This document shows, in pieces, positions 34,736-37,714 of a stretch of 37,714 nucleotides of DNA. Each line of letters opens with the position of its first letter. The first letter of the stretch is position 1. Source of the DNA: Aquidulcibacter sp. (GTDB lineage: Bacteria; Pseudomonadota; Alphaproteobacteria; Caulobacterales; Aquidulcibacteraceae); NCBI RefSeq assembly GCF_020253525.1, contig NZ_JADCBK010000024.1:1-37714 (forward strand), read 5' to 3'. Made by a program: the position numbers and the translations under genes. A model generated the notes under the pieces. The model was not told the DNA's origin, made no database searches, and was given only the letters and a program-made list of their open reading frames with translations.

Positions 34736-35965
34736 CTAGCGATCCACCTCACCAAACACGATGTCGAGCGAGCCGAGGATGGCCGACACGTCAGCCAGCA
34801 TATGGCCTTTGTTCAAATGGCTCATCGCGGCCAAATGGGCAAAGCCAGGGGCGCGGATCTTGGCGCGATATGGCTTATTGGTACCATCGGCAACCAGATA
34901 GACGCCAAACTCACCCTTGGGTGCCTCAACTGCCGCATAGACTTCGCCTGCGGGTACATGGAAGCCTTCGGTATAGAGCTTAAAGTGATGGATCAAAGCC
35001 TCCATCGAGCCTTTCATATCGGCGCGACGCGGCGGGGTCACTTTAGAGTTTTCGGCCAGAACTGGGCCTTTCGGCATCATCTCAATACATTGTTTGATGA
35101 TGCTGGCGCTCTCACGCATTTCATCCATCCGGCACAAATAGCGATCATAGCAATCGCCATTCTTGCCAACAGGCACTTTGAACTTGAGCTCTGAATAAAC
35201 TTCGTAAGGCTGGCTGCGGCGCAAGTCCCAAGGAATACCCGAACCACGCACCATCACGCCCGAGAAGCCCCAGTCGAGAATGGTCTTTTGGTCAACCACG
35301 CCAATATCGACATTGCGCTGTTTGAAAATGCGGTTATCGGTCAACAAGGTCTCGATATCATCGCACAGCTTCAAGAAGGGGTCGCACCACTCATAAATGT
35401 CGCGCACCAAAGCATCAGGCAGGTCTTGGTGGACGCCGCCGGGGCGGAAATAGGCCGCATGCATGCGCGAACCCGAAGCGCGCTCATAAAAGCCCATCAG
35501 TTTTTCGCGCTCTTCAAAGCCCCACAAGGGCGGGGTCAGCGCGCCCACGTCCATGGCTTGGGTAGTGACGTTCAAGATATGAGACAGGATGCGGCCAATT
35601 TCAGAGAAGATCACACGGATGAATTGGGCGCGGCGCGGCACCTCAATCCCGGCCAAACGCTCAATCGCCAAGCACCAAGCATGTTCTTGGTTCATGGGCG
35701 CGACATAGTCCAGCCGATCAAAATAAGGCATGGCTTGCAGATAGGTCTTATATTCGATCAGCTTTTCGGTGCCGCGATGGAGAAGACCAATATGGGGGTC
35801 GACGCGCTCAACAATCTCGCCGTCCAATTCCAGAACCAGACGCAACACGCCGTGGGCGGCGGGGTGCTGTGGCCCGAAATTGATATTGAAATTGCGCATG
35901 GCGGTCTCGCCCGGCAAAAGATCGGCAGAAGAATTGGTTTCTAGGGTTTGTGTGCCGTCTGCCAT
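34736..35965 (-). CDS. nuoD: NADH-quinone oxidoreductase subunit D
   Basis: This 49-kDa-type subunit forms the quinone site with NuoB; 409 aa, not fused to NuoC. Motifs are [47 protein letters not shown] and the C-terminal [14 protein letters not shown] at 35965 has GTAGGA 9 bases upstream. It is the first nuo gene seen here; nuoA, nuoB and nuoC do not precede it. The upstream 190 bases hold a vapC remnant and no nuoC sequence, so a promoter must lie there or beyond. Confidence 0.97.
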   Translation of the reverse strand: MADGTQTLETNSSADLLPGETAMRNFNINFGPQHPAAHGVLRLVLELDGEIVERVDPHIGLLHRGTEKLIEYKTYLQAMPYFDRLDYVAPMNQEHAWCLAIERLAGIEVPRRAQFIRVIFSEIGRILSHILNVTTQAMDVGALTPPLWGFEEREKLMGFYERASGSRMHAAYFRPGGVHQDLPDALVRDIYEWCDPFLKLCDDIETLLTDNRIFKQRNVDIGVVDQKTILDWGFSGVMVRGSGIPWDLRRSQPYEVYSELKFKVPVGKNGDCYDRYLCRMDEMRESASIIKQCIEMMPKGPVLAENSKVTPPRRADMKGSMEALIHHFKLYTEGFHVPAGEVYAAVEAPKGEFGVYLVADGTNKPYRAKIRAPGFAHLAAMSHLNKGHMLADVSAILGSLDIVFGEVDR

Positions 35966-36080
35966 GGGTCAAAATCCTACCAAGTCATGCGCGACGAAAC
36001 GCGCCCGATTCATGGTGTCCTTGTGGGCCAAGATGGCCACAGGATCAATAGTTTTGCCTGCGGTTTTCATGCACAACAAT

Positions 36081-36149
36081 CTAGGAAGGCGCGGCTGAAA
36101 CCAATCCCAAATGCTTCACAAACGGCTCAAAGTCGTCCTGCAGTGAATA
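36081..36149 (-). pseudogene. vapC remnant (last 22 codons only)
   Basis: Directly after the VapB-like antitoxin gene, the minus strand reads YSLQDDFEPFVKHLGLVSAAPS then TAG. The DDFEPFVKHLGL pattern matches the C-terminal end of VapC PIN-domain toxins. The preceding ~110 codons, including the catalytic acidic residues, are absent; only 7 bases separate the vapB stop from this fragment. An internal deletion is inferred. Confidence 0.6.
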
Positions 36150-36156
36150 GCAACGG

Positions 36157-36366
36157 TTAGAGCTCATTCGGTCTATCGAGCCGCAACGCATCTAGGTCGC
36201 CTATCCACTCAATTTTCCCGTGCAGGGCTCGCAGGCCGTGAACACGCCGTCGGCGCTCCAACAACTCCCGCAAGGCCGTCTCCACCGCCTCTTGCCTTGT
36301 GGAAAAGCCGCCTGCCATCATGGCAGCAGCCACTAGGGATTCGTCACTGTGAACTTCTGTTGGCAT
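36157..36366 (-). CDS. vapB: VapB-family antitoxin, partner toxin deleted
   Basis: This short antitoxin (69 aa) has the VapB layout: a ribbon-helix-helix-like start (MPTEVHSDESLVAAAMMAGGFSTRQEAVETALRELLERRR), then a toxin-binding tail with HGKIEWIGDLDALRLDR, matching the G-K-x-x-W-x-G-D-L-D signature. The start could be ATG at 36366 or three codons earlier at 36375; spacing to the weak AGG favours 36366. It should form a pair with the VapC toxin, of which only a tail remains. It sits where nuoC would be expected. Confidence 0.8.
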   Translation of the reverse strand: MPTEVHSDESLVAAAMMAGGFSTRQEAVETALRELLERRRRVHGLRALHGKIEWIGDLDALRLDRPNEL

Positions 36367-36425
36367 GGGGTCCATCCTAGCGGCAGACCCTAAATGTTAC
36401 CCACGAGAATACAACAAAAAATAGC

Positions 36426-37022
36426 CTAAGGGCAACCCGGATCATCGCGCGGTACGCGTCTACGATAGGCATCAAGCGTGATGGGCTTGAGGGGCTTTAC
36501 CATCACATGACTTAGATGGATTTTGCCAGTTGGGGCGGTGCCTTGGCGTTGGCGCGTCTCTAAGAAGCCATGACGGGTCCAAAATGCCATGCCGCGCGCA
36601 TTGCCCTCCAAAACCCCAAGGCGCAGGACGTCCATGCCGCATGTGGCCAGCCAATCTTCCAAGCCTTGGTAAAGCCGATGGGCTAATCCCCCGCCATGCA
36701 AGGCCGTGGCGACTTGAAACAGGCCAATATGGCCGACGCCCCGGTCGATCATGTCTAGGGTGACATCCATAATGGCCGCAATGGTGCTGGCATCTTGGTG
36801 TCTGCGCACGATCAATTTGTGGGTTGCAGTCCAATTGAATGAGGCGGGTGGCAGGTCGGTCAAAAAGTCCTCAACCCACTCTGCCTCATCGGGCACTTCG
36901 CCCGTCAAGAACACATCATACTCGGGATTATCGCGACAAAAGGCCGCCAAGTCCGCCCGATCCGCATCGGTCGCAGCCCAAATATCGGCATCGGTGAGGG
37001 AGAATACGGGTTTGGGACTCAT
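36426..37022 (-). CDS. GNAT-family N-acetyltransferase
   Basis: This is a 198-aa acetyl-CoA-dependent acetyltransferase of unknown substrate. The core strands VGHIGLFQVATALHGGGLAHRLYQGLEDWL contain a GGGLAHRL variant of the acetyl-CoA pyrophosphate loop. LRLGVLEGNARGMAFWTRHGF is the classic GNAT motif (N-x-x-A-x-x-F/W-x-x-x-G-F). The N-terminal ~90 residues are acidic and divergent. ATG at 37022 lacks a clear ribosome site. It lies between vapB and the repeat patch, with no link to the nuo genes. Confidence 0.88.
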   Translation of the reverse strand: MSPKPVFSLTDADIWAATDADRADLAAFCRDNPEYDVFLTGEVPDEAEWVEDFLTDLPPASFNWTATHKLIVRRHQDASTIAAIMDVTLDMIDRGVGHIGLFQVATALHGGGLAHRLYQGLEDWLATCGMDVLRLGVLEGNARGMAFWTRHGFLETRQRQGTAPTGKIHLSHVMVKPLKPITLDAYRRRVPRDDPGCP

Positions 37023-37094
37023 GGGGGCGGATTAGCGCTTTTTGAGGCCAGCGTCACGGGGCTGGTGCCGCGAAGTCCTTTTTGCATTCCGTTA

Positions 37095-37183
37095 TCATCC
37101 CGGACAGCGTCAGCCGCGTCCCAGACCTCCGAGCGCAAAGTCCCCTGAGGTCCCCGCTCTCCACTTCGTTCCGGCGGGGATGA
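37095..37183. repeat. Intergenic repeat with TCATCCCGG / CCGGCGGGGATGA ends
   Basis: TCATCCCGG (37095-37103) faces an inverted CCGGCGGGGATGA (37171-37183), and within it CCCCG/CGGGG can pair. The text (cattccgttatcatcccgg, ctccacttcgttccggc) resembles dispersed intergenic repeats I recall from other alphaproteobacteria. It is followed by T-rich sequence (37188-37204). I see no gene in 37023-37714. Confidence 0.5.
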
Positions 37184-37216
37184 CATCGTTTTTGATGGGT
37201 TTTTATCTGGAAGCGT

Positions 37217-37409
37217 TTTGGTGATCCTTCCGGCCCACCAAACCGCAAATGAAATTGTTCTTGCGACATCGGGGTAGTCAAGTGTCCGTCTTCTTTGAAA
37301 ACGGATCGCTTGCGACGCAGCAAAGCTGCGCACTTGACGACACAGATGTCGCGCTCATGCTTGATGATCCATTTTGGTGAAACAAGGTTTCCACCAAAAT
37401 GGGTCTAGA
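37217..37409. repeat. Structured intergenic repeat, copy B
   Basis: This is the second copy of the element at 7885-8076. Its left arm (37217-37276) is the reverse complement of copy A's right arm (CCACCAAACCGC is shared), and its right arm (37339-37409) that of copy A's left arm. The core 37285-37330 is in the same orientation as in copy A, bounded by perfect inverted GTCAAGTG (37277-37284) and CACTTGAC (37331-37338). The arm hairpin is CCATTTTGGTG (37369-37379) / CACCAAAATGG (37392-37402). The core ends with the hairpin CGCAGC-aaa-GCTGCG. Confidence 0.8.
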
Positions 37410-37417
37410 TGGAACCT

Positions 37418-37564
37418 CCCCTCTCCCTGTGGGAGAGGGGTCGGGGGTGAGGGCTTACACCCACAAGAATGAAACGATGACGGTCAGCCCTAAGTCCCAG
37501 AACACAATCAGCTTTTGTGCCCTACAAGCCCTCACCCCTTTCCCCTCTCCCAGTGGGAGAGGGG
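37418..37564. repeat. Inverted pair of CCCCTCTCCC-type repeats
   Basis: Each unit is a hairpin (CCCCTCTCCC...GGGAGAGGGG) followed or preceded by GGGGTGAGGGCT or its complement. The left unit is 37418-37455 and the right unit 37527-37564, in opposite orientation and ~75% identical. Such units are common dispersed repeats in proteobacterial spacers. They create a spurious 98-codon frame (37399-37695). The remaining bases to 37714 show nothing. Confidence 0.75.
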
Positions 37565-37714
37565 AGTGCATAGAAAAAAACTTATCCCCCACCATCCAAA
37601 CCTCAGATATCCTACCCCCATCTCCAATGAGAGGGCGTTGTTGCTGCAGCGGCAACACCGGTTGGGGATTGGTAAGCGGGACTAAGCAGGGTTGAAGTGG
37701 CGACCTTGTGTTTC

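Noticed and set aside
37399-37695. 98-codon frame (SPLPVGEGSGVR...PFPSPSGRGE)
   Set aside because: It is translation of the CCCCTCTCCC-type inverted repeats, a well-known source of false small proteins.
1-37714. CRISPR arrays, IS elements, prophage genes
   Set aside because: No regularly spaced repeats, transposase or phage structural frames were seen. The repeats present are short intergenic palindromes or one local duplication.

Overview
The window reads as a chromosomal segment of an alphaproteobacterium, probably Caulobacterales or Hyphomonadaceae-like. The main evidence is the gene order (lexA / dnaE-lolD-lolC-proS / DUF1467-mce / rnj-coaX-birA-nuoN...nuoD), the Alphaproteobacteria-type LexA box GTTC-N7-GTTC, and the short bacterial ProS. 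The taxonomic call rests on synteny and motifs only; no database was searched.

Layout. 1-289 is the 3' end of lexA (+). From 597 to 7783, on the minus strand, lie proS, lolC/E and lolD, then a newly noticed 28-codon single-TM peptide under a textbook LexA box, then dnaE. This peptide has the size, topology and SOS control of SidA, the Caulobacter division inhibitor. 7784-8326 is a repeat-rich spacer. 8327-10174 holds a hypothetical membrane protein, a terminator, a DUF1467 gene and methylmalonyl-CoA epimerase. 10333-12511 (+) carries an exported M20 peptidase and a solitary PemK/MazF-type toxin with its own promoter and terminator. 12550-15887 (-) is rnj-coaX-birA.

15884-35965 (-) is the respiratory complex I locus, nuoD, E, F, G, H, I, J, K, L, M, N, in normal order but studded with extra genes. 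Some are co-directional small membrane proteins, usually coupled by 4-base NTGA overlaps: a 57-aa protein between nuoH and nuoI, a 78-aa protein before nuoG, a 146-aa protein after nuoE, and three plus a SnoaL-like protein between nuoD and nuoE. Others are opposite-strand insertions: an M48 protease, a Xre-RES toxin-antitoxin pair and a YefM-YoeB pair with a TGTACA operator. Between nuoD and nuoE there is a tandem duplication of about 500 bp. Its junction makes a chimeric mini-ORF of nuoE head plus SnoaL tail.

Upstream of nuoD, where nuoA-C would be expected, lie a VapB antitoxin, a 22-codon remnant of vapC and a GNAT acetyltransferase. The locus therefore looks interrupted by a decayed toxin-antitoxin module. 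The right end (37023-37714) is a repeat patch. It includes a second copy of the repeat seen near 7.9 kb, in which the arms are inverted but the 46-47-bp core is not.

The strongest candidates for undescribed biology are the SOS-controlled micropeptide beside dnaE, the extra small membrane proteins translationally coupled into complex I, the ~500-bp duplication chimera, and the arm/core-inverted structured repeat.
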